Assembly (NCBI GenBank): GCA_964428355.1
Contig: CAYRYU010000108.1
Location: 1 to 24,124 of the forward strand
Reading direction: 5' to 3'
DNA: 24,124 bases
DNA from: CAYRYU01 sp964428355
Lineage (GTDB): Bacteria > Muiribacteriota > Ozemobacteria > Ozemobacterales > Ozemobacteraceae
In this document: positions 7,065-13,837 of the stretch, piece by piece
How positions within the stretch are numbered: position 1 is the stretch's first letter
Layout of the letters: each line of letters opens with the position of its first letter
Translations under genes and position numbers: made by a program
The notes under the pieces: model-generated
Database searches by the model: none
Told to the model about the DNA's origin: nothing
Seen by the model: only the letters and a program-made list of their open reading frames with translations

Positions 7065-8155
7065 GCGGCAACCTCCTTGTGCAGCAGTTCGCGGCCCCAC
7101 CGGATCCTTTCACCCGTGGTGCCCGACCGCAATGTCTTCAGCTCCTCGTTGGCATCAGCAACGATGGCCTGCGCCTTTTCGCTGCTTCCGTGAAGGCTCT
7201 CGTAGGCCCTGGCACCTGCGATCCTGCCGCCCAGGATGGCGGTGGTTGCTTCCTCGATTCCAGAAGCGTCACCGGCGACATAGACGCGCGGATTCGTCGT
7301 CCGCATGTTGACGTCGTGGAGCGGAACGAGCCCACCGAGCTCTGGAACGAAGCCGGTCTTGCAGCCCGCCTGCTGAAAGAGATCGATGAGCGGGGAAAGA
7401 CCGACCGCAAGACAGATGCAGTCACAATCGACCTCGAACTCGGTGTTGGGAACTCTCTGGAATCTGTCGTCGAGCCGGCATAGAACGGCCCCATCGACAC
7501 CTTTGGTCCCCTTGGCGTTGACGATGGTATGGCTGGTATGGATGGGCACTCCGAGCCGACGGATCTTGCTTGCGTGAACCAGGTATCCGCCGATCGTGGG
7601 CATCGCCTCGACGAGCCCGACAACCTCCACCCCGGCCTGGATCAACTGGTAACTGACGATCAGACCGATATTCCCGGAGCCGATCATCAGAATCTTCTTC
7701 CCAGGCTTGATTCCGTGAACATTCATCAGGGTCTGTACCGCCCCCGCACCATAAACGCCCGGAAGATCGTTGTTCTCGAAGTTCAGGCTGTTCTCTGTCG
7801 CGCCCGTGCAGACAATTGCCCTTTCGTAGCTGACCTTCTCGAACAACTCGGGAGAAAGGATTGCCCCTTCTCCATCCTGATAGAACCCCACCGCGGAGGT
7901 TCCCATGAGCAGTTTGAGGTTCTTCTTGACCTCATCGGCCTCCGAACAGAGCTTCGTGGCGATGGAAAAACCCCGGATCCCGGCGTCCCGGGCGCTGCTC
8001 CCGAAGAATCTGTGGGTCTGCTTGATCAGCTGGCCTCCGAGGTTCGGGTTGTCATCGACGAGAAGGACCTTGGCCCCGAGCTGGGCCGCGACGATTGCCG
8101 CCGAAAGTCCCGCCGGACCGCCGCCCACGACGAAGAGCTCAGTTTTCCTACTCAT
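7058..8155 (-). CDS. NAD(P)/FAD-dependent oxidoreductase (alpha) subunit, SoxA/HcnB-like
   Basis: A 365-residue pyridine-nucleotide-disulfide-type flavoprotein. The start MSRKTELFVVGGGPAG at 8155 overlaps the upstream stop (ATGA, 8152-8155); the longer reading frame runs into the previous gene and is rejected. The FAD motif GGGPAG is near residue 11. A second Rossmann motif, MIGSGNIGL, lies mid-protein and should bind NAD(P). VYVAGDASGIEEA near 280 is the usual C-terminal FAD contact. In sarcosine oxidase alpha and HcnB this module is fused to 2Fe-2S or BFD domains; here each is a separate gene. It would hand electrons from the beta subunit to NAD+ or a ferredoxin, depending on the partner. 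Confidence 0.9.
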   Translation of the reverse strand: MSRKTELFVVGGGPAGLSAAIVAAQLGAKVLLVDDNPNLGGQLIKQTHRFFGSSARDAGIRGFSIATKLCSEADEVKKNLKLLMGTSAVGFYQDGEGAILSPELFEKVSYERAIVCTGATENSLNFENNDLPGVYGAGAVQTLMNVHGIKPGKKILMIGSGNIGLIVSYQLIQAGVEVVGLVEAMPTIGGYLVHASKIRRLGVPIHTSHTIVNAKGTKGVDGAVLCRLDDRFQRVPNTEFEVDCDCICLAVGLSPLIDLFQQAGCKTGFVPELGGLVPLHDVNMRTTNPRVYVAGDASGIEEATTAILGGRIAGARAYESLHGSSEKAQAIVADANEELKTLRSGTTGERIRWGRELLHKEVAAC

Positions 8156-8466
8156 GGCAGGATCACCCCATGCCCTTTCTGCATCTTGATCTCCATGTTC
8201 TCCGCCAGAGGCGTGATGCAGGTCATGGTGTTCACTTCTCCATTCACTTCCATCATACAGCTGGAACACCTTCCGATCGCGCAGAAAAAGCCACGGGCGC
8301 GATTCTTGTGCGGGCTATGCCGAAGAAGGCGAATCCCAGCGGCGTGCAGAGCGGCGGCTATGGGTTCCCCTTCGTGTCCCTCGAGTTCCTTGCCGTCGAG
8401 GGTGAATTTGACTTTCCGACCCTTCTTGAAAGCCAGTATCGGATGCTCTTCGATCCGAAGGTTCAT
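8152..8466 (-). CDS. [2Fe-2S] ferredoxin-like subunit (SoxA N-terminal/HcnA-like)
   Basis: A 104-residue plant-type-like [2Fe-2S] domain. Ligands are Cys62, 67, 70 and 83 in FCAIGRCSSC...MTC, the spacing found in HcnA and in the N-terminal domain of sarcosine oxidase alpha. LDGKELEGHEGEPIAAAL is the standard entry to this fold. The ATG at 8466 has GGAGGG 6 nt upstream. First gene of the five-gene operon and coupled to the alpha subunit by an ATGA overlap. Confidence 0.88.
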   Translation of the reverse strand: MNLRIEEHPILAFKKGRKVKFTLDGKELEGHEGEPIAAALHAAGIRLLRHSPHKNRARGFFCAIGRCSSCMMEVNGEVNTMTCITPLAENMEIKMQKGHGVILP

Positions 8467-8516
8467 CCTTGTCCCTCCATGTGAAAATTTTTACAAACGA
8501 CCTGGTTAATGGAGGG

Positions 8517-8545
8517 ATATTACCATGAATCCGGGAAAATGCCTA
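8517..8545 (-). promoter_or_regulatory. Putative promoter of the five-gene dehydrogenase operon
   Basis: Minus strand: TAGGCA (8545-8540), a 17-nt spacer ending in TGG, then TAATAT (8522-8517). The TGn extension strengthens the -10. Predicted leader is about 44 nt. No recognisable operator is present. Confidence 0.4.
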
Positions 8546-8657
8546 GCTTTGCTCCATTTTTTCCCGATCGTCCTGGGAATCGCCTGGAGCTCTTTTGAGA
8601 AAGGGGACCAACCGGACCGCCTTCGTGAAAGTGGATCGGGCTGGAATGGTCGGCCGT

Positions 8658-8864
8658 TCAGGCCTTTACGTCGATGTTCCCGCCAACGGTCGGTCTGGGC
8701 CCCGGCGAGGGGTTCGGCCGGTTCTGGGAATGATTGACCCGGGCTTGGACCTGGGCCGAGCGAGCCTGTCGATCAGCCTCGGAAGGACGACTCTTTGCGG
8801 AAACGGGACGTCGCGTGGACGGAGCGGGAGTTGGGTCTTTTCCGGTGGCTGTCGTGGTAGGCAT
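8658..8864 (-). CDS. Small Pro/Ser/Arg-rich protein, unknown function
   Basis: A possible 68-residue protein that I do not recognise. The ATG at 8864 is preceded by GGAGGT at good spacing, which is the main reason to accept it. It begins MPTTTATGKDPTPAPSTRR, continues with a charged, Gln-rich stretch (SEADRQARSAQVQARVN), and ends in VGGNIDVKA. That terminal G-x-I-D-V-x-A is reminiscent of the ends of small YjfB-type motility proteins, but the N-terminal half does not match them. No signal peptide. A promoter-like pair (TTGCCA, 16 nt, TAATAT, minus strand around 8970-8940) lies upstream. It sits between the Rieske gene and the dehydrogenase operon. An opposite-strand frame from 8525 overlaps it. 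Confidence 0.5.
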   Translation of the reverse strand: MPTTTATGKDPTPAPSTRRPVSAKSRPSEADRQARSAQVQARVNHSQNRPNPSPGPRPTVGGNIDVKA

Positions 8865-9004
8865 GGCCGACCTCCATTTTCGAGGGATTCTCGAGGGGCG
8901 GGAACGCATTCTGGCTGGAAAAAAGTTTCCTTCACTATAATATTACAAAACTACAGGGTATTGGCAAACCCCCAAACGGGATCCACCCAAAAATGGTGAA
9001 TGGT

Positions 9005-9322
9005 CTACTGGGCGACTTCCACAAGAAGGCGGCCTTGCTCCTCGCGGATGGGGAAGCAGACCACGGGTGGAAGGTCGAGAAAACCCATCGCATAGAGGAT
9101 CTTCCCCGTACCCAGTTCGATTTCCACAGAATGCCAGGGACACTCGACCGATTTCTCCTTGACCAGACAGCCTTCGAGAGTCCGTTCCTGGTGTGGGCAG
9201 CGATCGTCGAGCGCGAACCAACCAGACCGGGTCCTGACTATGAGGACCCGACTCTTCCCAACCTGATAGGATTTTGATCCGTTTTCGGGAATTTCCTCTA
9301 CGCCGGCAAGGTCGATCAACAT
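9005..9322 (-). CDS. Rieske-type [2Fe-2S] ferredoxin
   Basis: A 105-residue soluble Rieske protein. The cluster is bound by Cys42 and His44 (RCPHQ) and Cys61 and His64 (CPWHSVEIEL), the canonical CxH...CxxH pattern at standard spacing. LIVRTRSGWFALDDRCPH and CFPIREEQGRLLVEV are typical of the NirD/BphF-type ferredoxin fold. The start ATG has AGGAGG 6 nt upstream. There is no oxygenase subunit nearby. Being co-directional with the Fe-S-rich dehydrogenase operon, about 540 nt upstream of it, it might accept its electrons, though they have separate promoters and the 68-residue gene lies between. Confidence 0.9.
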   Translation of the reverse strand: MLIDLAGVEEIPENGSKSYQVGKSRVLIVRTRSGWFALDDRCPHQERTLEGCLVKEKSVECPWHSVEIELGTGKILYAMGFLDLPPVVCFPIREEQGRLLVEVAQ

Positions 9323-9449
9323 TGGTTCCTCCTGGGATCGAAAGGGTTGGGGAATGACGGACTGCGATGCCTCGTATTCAATACCGGGTTGGGGACCCCC
9401 CGGAAATTGGGGGCAAATAATGTGGGATTCGAGTGCCCCGAAAATGGAA

Positions 9450-9470
9450 AACCGGGCATCAAGCCCGGTT
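9450..9470 (-). terminator. Rho-independent terminator after the GH1-like gene
   Basis: AACCGGGC, a 5-nt loop and GCCCGGTT form a perfect 8-bp stem 26 nt past the stop at 9497. On the minus strand the stem is followed by TTTCCATTTT. The rest of 9323-9496 shows only G/C homopolymer runs and no gene. Confidence 0.7.
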
Positions 9471-9496
9471 CTCCACCTTGGTTCGTCCGCCCGGAA

Positions 9497-10945
9497 TCAG
9501 GGTTCGACGGCACGAGACGTCGGGGGGTTGGGGGCGGGGGTTTTTGGACGGCGAAGCTGCTTTGGCGGAGTCTCGTTTTCCCCGTTGCTCTTGGCCAGGG
9601 CCGCAAACTGGTGGGCACCTCCCGCGGCCTTTCTTTCCTGGCAGGAGAACTGAACATTGATCAGCCCGCGCTTCAGGCTGTAGCCTTTCTCGTATTCGAA
9701 TCCGGATAGGAAGCTGTCGTAGAAAAGGCCGCGAATGTCGCATCCCTGGACAACCGCGGCTTTCAGCTGCCGGACATGGTCGAGGATGAACTGGGCTCTC
9801 AGGGCGCCGCCCGAGTCGGACATCCCGATCATGGCGAACAAAGGCACGGGATACTTTTTCAGGGAGAGAAGAACCGAGGTCAATCCATCGGGAAAAACCA
9901 CCTGACCGGACTCGTCGACAGACATTCCGGGGGGGACGATTTTCTGGACCCCGAGCGCTTGGAGGATGTTGAACTTGATCTCTTCGAGGCCGCCGTAAGC
10001 GGCAACGATGAAATCGGCCTTCCGGCTGTCATAGTTGGGGGGGGTCTGCGTTTCGGGGGGCATCCCCTTCCCCTTTGGGCCGTTCTGCACCGGGCCGCCC
10101 GAGATCAGGTCACCCTTCATGATTCCATCGATGAAGGACCAGCAGGAGAGGATGTCGGCGGAACGGGCCGCGGTGATGTCCATGGAGTTTCCCTGCCTGT
10201 GGGGGCGCACCCAGTTCATGCCCACGAGGAGGCCGATCTGGCTGGGAACCTTGCCCGATGCGGCAACGGTATCCCCTTCCTTGATCGACTGCCAGGCGCC
10301 GCGATGCATCCCCATCATGCAGATGATCGCCTTTCCATAGGATACGACGTCGGACTTCCCCGGAGGACAGGCGCCGTCTTTGAAGGCTTTCTTGGCATAG
10401 CCCACGGGGTCCCGGAGGGGGATCCAATAATCGACCAGGTCACCGAAAGCGCGGGCGGAACGTCCGGCGAAATCGGAAAAGTTGAGGATGATGCCGGGGG
10501 CTTCCAGGCCACCATAGGCGGCCACCCATTGGGGAAGGGTGCGGTCCCAGAGGACGACAATCGGCTCGATATTGCGTGAACGGAGCGAGCCGAGAACCTG
10601 GCGATAATGCTCTACAGCCTGGGGATCGAGCGAGCCGGGATTGGGTTCGAGGCGACTCCATTCGAGGGAAAGTATGACGGAATTCTGGCCCAGTTTCTGC
10701 ATCCAGACGTGGTCTTCGGCATACAACTCCCAATGGTTGCATGCCTGGCCACTTGGGCCTCCGGGGGGGGCATGTCCGGGGGTTTCTTCCCAGAGGGTCC
10801 AGTCGTTGGCATGGCTGCCTTCGACGGCGTGTGCGGAAACGACGGTTCCCCACATGAAGCCGTCCGGAAGGGCTCCACCGGCCCAAACGGCGGGGGTTCC
10901 CACGATCAAGGCCAAGAACAGGGCAATGCGCAAACGGCGGTACAT
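9497..10945 (-). CDS. Secreted GH1-fold protein lacking the catalytic glutamates (probable pseudoenzyme)
   Basis: A 482-residue exported protein with signal peptide 1-22 and AGGAGG before the ATG. The GH1 (beta-glucosidase) fold is clear: LPDGFMWGTVVSAHAVEG at 26-43, then AEDHVWMQKLG, the YW-x-x-L block at 173-180, and GLFYDSFLSGFEYEKGYSLKRGL at 406-428. Key residues have changed. The acid/base block, normally TLNEP, reads P-L-R-D-P (176-180); the nucleophile block, normally ITENG, reads AMIGMSDSGG (371-380), with no Glu in 361-390. Gln of HQVEG is Ala40, and the HWD of strand 3 is WDR. Hydrolysis by the GH1 mechanism is therefore unlikely; sugar binding or scaffolding is possible. The C-terminal 30 residues are Pro-rich. 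The frame is intact, and a consensus promoter precedes it, so it is not simple decay. Confidence 0.8.
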   Translation of the reverse strand: MYRRLRIALFLALIVGTPAVWAGGALPDGFMWGTVVSAHAVEGSHANDWTLWEETPGHAPPGGPSGQACNHWELYAEDHVWMQKLGQNSVILSLEWSRLEPNPGSLDPQAVEHYRQVLGSLRSRNIEPIVVLWDRTLPQWVAAYGGLEAPGIILNFSDFAGRSARAFGDLVDYWIPLRDPVGYAKKAFKDGACPPGKSDVVSYGKAIICMMGMHRGAWQSIKEGDTVAASGKVPSQIGLLVGMNWVRPHRQGNSMDITAARSADILSCWSFIDGIMKGDLISGGPVQNGPKGKGMPPETQTPPNYDSRKADFIVAAYGGLEEIKFNILQALGVQKIVPPGMSVDESGQVVFPDGLTSVLLSLKKYPVPLFAMIGMSDSGGALRAQFILDHVRQLKAAVVQGCDIRGLFYDSFLSGFEYEKGYSLKRGLINVQFSCQERKAAGGAHQFAALAKSNGENETPPKQLRRPKTPAPNPPTSRAVEP

Positions 10946-10981
10946 ACTCCCTCCTCGCGGAAAAAAGATACCGTGCTCCTA

Positions 10982-11010
10982 ATTATAACCACGAGAGGGG
11001 AATGTGTCAA
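10982..11010 (-). promoter_or_regulatory. Perfect consensus sigma-70 promoter of the GH1-like gene
   Basis: Minus strand: TTGACA (11010-11005), a 17-nt spacer, TATAAT (10987-10982). Both hexamers and the spacing are exact consensus. The start would be near 10975 with a 30-nt leader carrying GAGGAGG. Region 11011-11148 upstream contains CCAAAAGGA and its complement TCCTTTTGG about 40 nt apart, but no gene. Confidence 0.85.
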
Positions 11011-11148
11011 AAGACGCCAGGGGCGGGGCTTTCCAAAAGGACCATTCCGGGAATCGGTACCTGTGGGGCAGAGAGGGATCCTTTTGGCAGCAAACCGCTT
11101 CCTGGAGGCCTTTTGGAGGTTACGAGGCCACCTCGGAAGAAGCCGGGG

Positions 11149-11967
11149 TCATATGGCCGGTTCGGGCGGGGGAGTCTTCTTGTGTTCCGCCAGATGTTCC
11201 ATGCAGAAAGCTTTTCCGGCGGCACCGCAGGACGGGCATGTACAATACCTGAATTGAAGGTCGGGATTGGAAATTTCGTTCCCACCACATACCGAACAAA
11301 CGTTCCGCGGGGTTCCGGCCGGCTTCGAAGCCGATTCGAACTCCCTTCGTCGCTGGTAGGATTTCGCCCCCGTGCGGATGGAGGCCCATGCAGCCGGCCC
11401 GAAGAAGAGAAGGTAGTTGGCGATCGAGAGCAGGGCTGCGAATTTTGCGTCCAGAGGGGCAGTGGCAACGGTATAGATGATCCCGAAGCCGGAGAGCCAG
11501 GCAAGGTATTTGACTTTTACCGGAATGACGAAGAAAAGTAACAGTTCGAAATCGGGGAAGATCGTGGCGAAAGCCAGGAAAAGCGTCAGTTTGAGGTAGG
11601 AGCTGTCAAACACGGCATAGGGAAAGAAGAAAGCCAGCGCGATGATCGAGAGCACCCCGATAAGGTAATAGACGGTCAGGCGGAAACTTCCCCAGACGTT
11701 TTCCAGGCCGTCACCCATGAGGACCAGAATCATGAGCTCGAAAAAGAAAAAAATGGGATTCTGTGAAACGGAAAGAAAGGGGAAGGTCAGGATTCTCCAG
11801 ACCTCTCCCGAAAGAACGGAATTCCAATGTAATGCCCAGGTTTCAATTCGAACGGTCTCGGTGAACCCGAGCCCGAAAATGAGCAGCATGAAGAAAGACA
11901 CATATCGCAGTAAACCGGGCATATCCAGGAACCCTGCCCGTTTCTCGAGCCAATCGAGCCACGCCAC
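11149..11967 (-). CDS. Rhomboid-like membrane protein without catalytic dyad, with C-terminal zinc ribbon
   Basis: A 272-residue polytopic protein. The start is GTG at 11967 with AGGAGG 7 nt upstream. Rhomboid landmarks are GEVWRILTFPFL (54-65) and LENVWGSFRLTVYYLIG (88-104), with about six hydrophobic segments up to 195. The GxSG serine motif is not present; the corresponding place reads VFDSSYLK (119-126). No histidine occurs in any membrane segment: the only ones are His47, 258 and 262. It is thus predicted to be an inactive, derlin/iRhom-like rhomboid that might chaperone or bind membrane proteins. The cytosolic tail has Cys224 and Cys227 followed by Cys242, 244, 247, 255 and His258, a zinc-ribbon arrangement with CPSCG. 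Confidence 0.75.
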   Translation of the reverse strand: MAWLDWLEKRAGFLDMPGLLRYVSFFMLLIFGLGFTETVRIETWALHWNSVLSGEVWRILTFPFLSVSQNPIFFFFELMILVLMGDGLENVWGSFRLTVYYLIGVLSIIALAFFFPYAVFDSSYLKLTLFLAFATIFPDFELLLFFVIPVKVKYLAWLSGFGIIYTVATAPLDAKFAALLSIANYLLFFGPAAWASIRTGAKSYQRRREFESASKPAGTPRNVCSVCGGNEISNPDLQFRYCTCPSCGAAGKAFCMEHLAEHKKTPPPEPAI

Positions 11968-12003
11968 CCGCTTTCCTCCTCGGAAGAACCAGGATCCCTG
12001 GAG

Positions 12004-12032
12004 AATCTACCAGAATTTAGTATCCCGTTCAA
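12004..12032 (-). promoter_or_regulatory. Putative promoter of the rhomboid-like gene
   Basis: Minus strand: TTGAAC (12032-12027), a 17-nt spacer, TAGATT (12009-12004). Each box matches consensus at four of six positions. The leader would be about 30 nt. Confidence 0.35.
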
Positions 12033-12098
12033 ATGGGGTAGTTGGGAAAACCCGAATGCCCGATCTCCCAAGATTCATTGTCACAATCTCGGGAACCA

Positions 12099-12127
12099 TT
12101 GACGACTCCCTCCCCGATTCTTAAAAT
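12099..12127 (+). promoter_or_regulatory. Sigma-70 promoter of the PLD gene
   Basis: TTGACG (12099-12104), a 17-nt spacer, TAAAAT (12122-12127), each one mismatch from consensus. The start is near 12134 and the leader holds AGGGGAGA before the ATG at 12152. Confidence 0.65.
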
Positions 12128-12151
12128 CAATCCTATAGGGGAGACCAAAAG

Positions 12152-13777
12152 ATGGGTTTTTCCAGATTTCTCGAGCCACATTTTCCAAGAGCGGGGAGGA
12201 GTTTCCTCTTTTTCCTGCTCTTGACCGGCTTTTCCTTCATTGTGGTAAGTCCGGGTTCTTCCCTCGAAGACATCCAGGCCGCCTACCGCGTGATGCAGGA
12301 CAACCTGAACAAGTACACCACCGCGGTAATGAAAAAAGAGTATGACCCGAACGAGATCGTCAAGCTTCGGACCACCTACCTGGAGTCGAAAGCACGATAC
12401 GAGACTTTGAGGTTCGGAAAGGCCTCCCCCGCGCCAGATCTGCCCCAAAACCCAACCGGCACAACCCCAACCCCGGATACGGCTTCCGATTCTGCCCCGG
12501 AGGCAACACCGGTTCCGGCCACCCTTCCCACGACGGAAGGCGTTTCCACATCACAAGCCGTCCGCCGAGCCATTCGAGCCATTTCCTCGGGTTCGAAAGT
12601 TACTGAGAAGGATCTTGCCCTGAAGTTCCAGCCGACCCGTGACAACCACCTGGAGATCAAGACCGGGGAGGATTTCTGGACCTCGGTAATCGATGACATC
12701 AAAGCCGCGAGTTCTTCGATCCATATCCAGATGTTCGGCATGGAAGCGGACAAGACAGGCTGGGAGTTCGCCAGGATGCTCGCCGACAAGGTCAAGCAGG
12801 GAGTCGAGGTCGTCATCGTTGCGGACCGCTCCGGGGCGCGGATGATGGGCCTCAAGAACCTCTTCAAAACCACTGAGGAAGAGAAGCTTTTCAATTTCTA
12901 CAAGGCAAGCGGGGTGAAGGTGGTTTTCTACGACCGGGTCAGCCGGGGAACTTCCATCCTCGAGAAAGCTGATTTCTACCATTTCGACCATCGCAAGGGA
13001 TTCATCATCGACGGAAAGGTCGGTTACGTGGGGGGTTATACGCTCCAGACCCCCTCTCGGGAAATGAAGCACGACATGATGGTCCGGATCCATGGTTCGG
13101 TTGTACACCAGCTGCAGTCTTCTTTCCTGCTGAACTACCTCTACAACGGAGGCACGATCGCGGAGACCGACCAGGCCAGGCTCGAAGAGAAGTATTTCCC
13201 GCCCCCTCCCGTAACCGGCACCATGGACGGCTGTCTTCAGTTCAACATCCCCCGTGCCAACCATGACGTGACGCAGACCTACCTGGATCAGATCGATGCG
13301 GCGAAAAAGTATCTGTACATAATCAATCCCTATATCCCGAACGACGACATGATCAAGCATATTGCCGCAGCCGGAAAGCGCGGGGTCGATGTCCGGCTCA
13401 TCCATCCGGGAAGCGCGGAAAACCCGTTGAACGACCTCAATACCCGCGGTCATTTCGCGAAACTGCTGAAAGCCGGAGTGAAGATCTATTTGTACAAGGG
13501 CGAACGGGGTCTCGGGAAGCTCCACGCCAAGGGAATGATCCGGGACGACGAGTTCGCGTCGATCGGGAGCTGCAACATGGACACCATGGCGCTCCGCCAC
13601 AACTACGAGCAGAACGTCGTTTCGACCGACAGGGGGTTCGTCATCTCCGTCCGGAAGAACATTTTCGAAAAGGATTTCAAGGTCAGCGAGTTGTACAAGA
13701 CTCCCGCGAGCCTCTGGGAACGCCTGAAGATCAAGGCCGGCTGGGCCGCCACCGGGCCCCTCGACCGCGTGGACTGA
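12152..13777 (+). CDS. Phospholipase D/cardiolipin-synthase-like protein, exported or membrane-anchored
   Basis: A 541-residue protein with one N-terminal hydrophobic segment (16-33), a helical region 38-90, a Pro/Thr/Ala-rich linker (91-130) and two PLD domains. The HKD motifs are His280-x-Lys282-x4-Asp287 (HRKGFIID, then VGYVGG) and His458-x-Lys460-x4-Asp465 (HAKGMIRDD, then SIGSCNMD). Both are complete, so it should form an active two-lobed PLD site. Cardiolipin synthases have similar HKD pairs, but the single anchor and long linker put the catalytic part outside the inner membrane. Phospholipid or phosphodiester substrate is not determinable. Monocistronic, with its own promoter and a strong terminator. 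Confidence 0.88.
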   Translation: MGFSRFLEPHFPRAGRSFLFFLLLTGFSFIVVSPGSSLEDIQAAYRVMQDNLNKYTTAVMKKEYDPNEIVKLRTTYLESKARYETLRFGKASPAPDLPQNPTGTTPTPDTASDSAPEATPVPATLPTTEGVSTSQAVRRAIRAISSGSKVTEKDLALKFQPTRDNHLEIKTGEDFWTSVIDDIKAASSSIHIQMFGMEADKTGWEFARMLADKVKQGVEVVIVADRSGARMMGLKNLFKTTEEEKLFNFYKASGVKVVFYDRVSRGTSILEKADFYHFDHRKGFIIDGKVGYVGGYTLQTPSREMKHDMMVRIHGSVVHQLQSSFLLNYLYNGGTIAETDQARLEEKYFPPPPVTGTMDGCLQFNIPRANHDVTQTYLDQIDAAKKYLYIINPYIPNDDMIKHIAAAGKRGVDVRLIHPGSAENPLNDLNTRGHFAKLLKAGVKIYLYKGERGLGKLHAKGMIRDDEFASIGSCNMDTMALRHNYEQNVVSTDRGFVISVRKNIFEKDFKVSELYKTPASLWERLKIKAGWAATGPLDRVD

Positions 13778-13783
13778 TTTCTT

Positions 13784-13836
13784 CCAGAAAACAAAAGGCC
13801 GGGGAAGAAACTCCACCCCGGCCTTTTGTTTTCTGG
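13784..13836. terminator. Bidirectional rho-independent terminator, 21-bp perfect stem
   Basis: Arms 13784-13804 and 13816-13836 are exact reverse complements with an 11-nt loop. Each arm has an A-rich outer part (AAAACAAAA) and a GGCCGGGG inner part, so either strand yields a GC stem followed by TTTTGTTTT. It starts 7 nt after the PLD stop and ends 2 nt from the stop of the facing gene. Confidence 0.95.
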
Positions 13837-13837
13837 G

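Noticed and set aside
8525..8737. Plus-strand 70-residue frame with GGAGGG before the ATG and a hydrophobic start
   Set aside because: The apparent start lies within the promoter region of the minus-strand operon, the C-terminal half is antisense to the 68-residue gene, and the sequence becomes Arg/Pro-rich noise. Not excluded entirely.
12551..13816. 421-codon minus-strand frame opposite the PLD gene
   Set aside because: Antisense to two intact HKD motifs, and it would run across the terminator; no family features.
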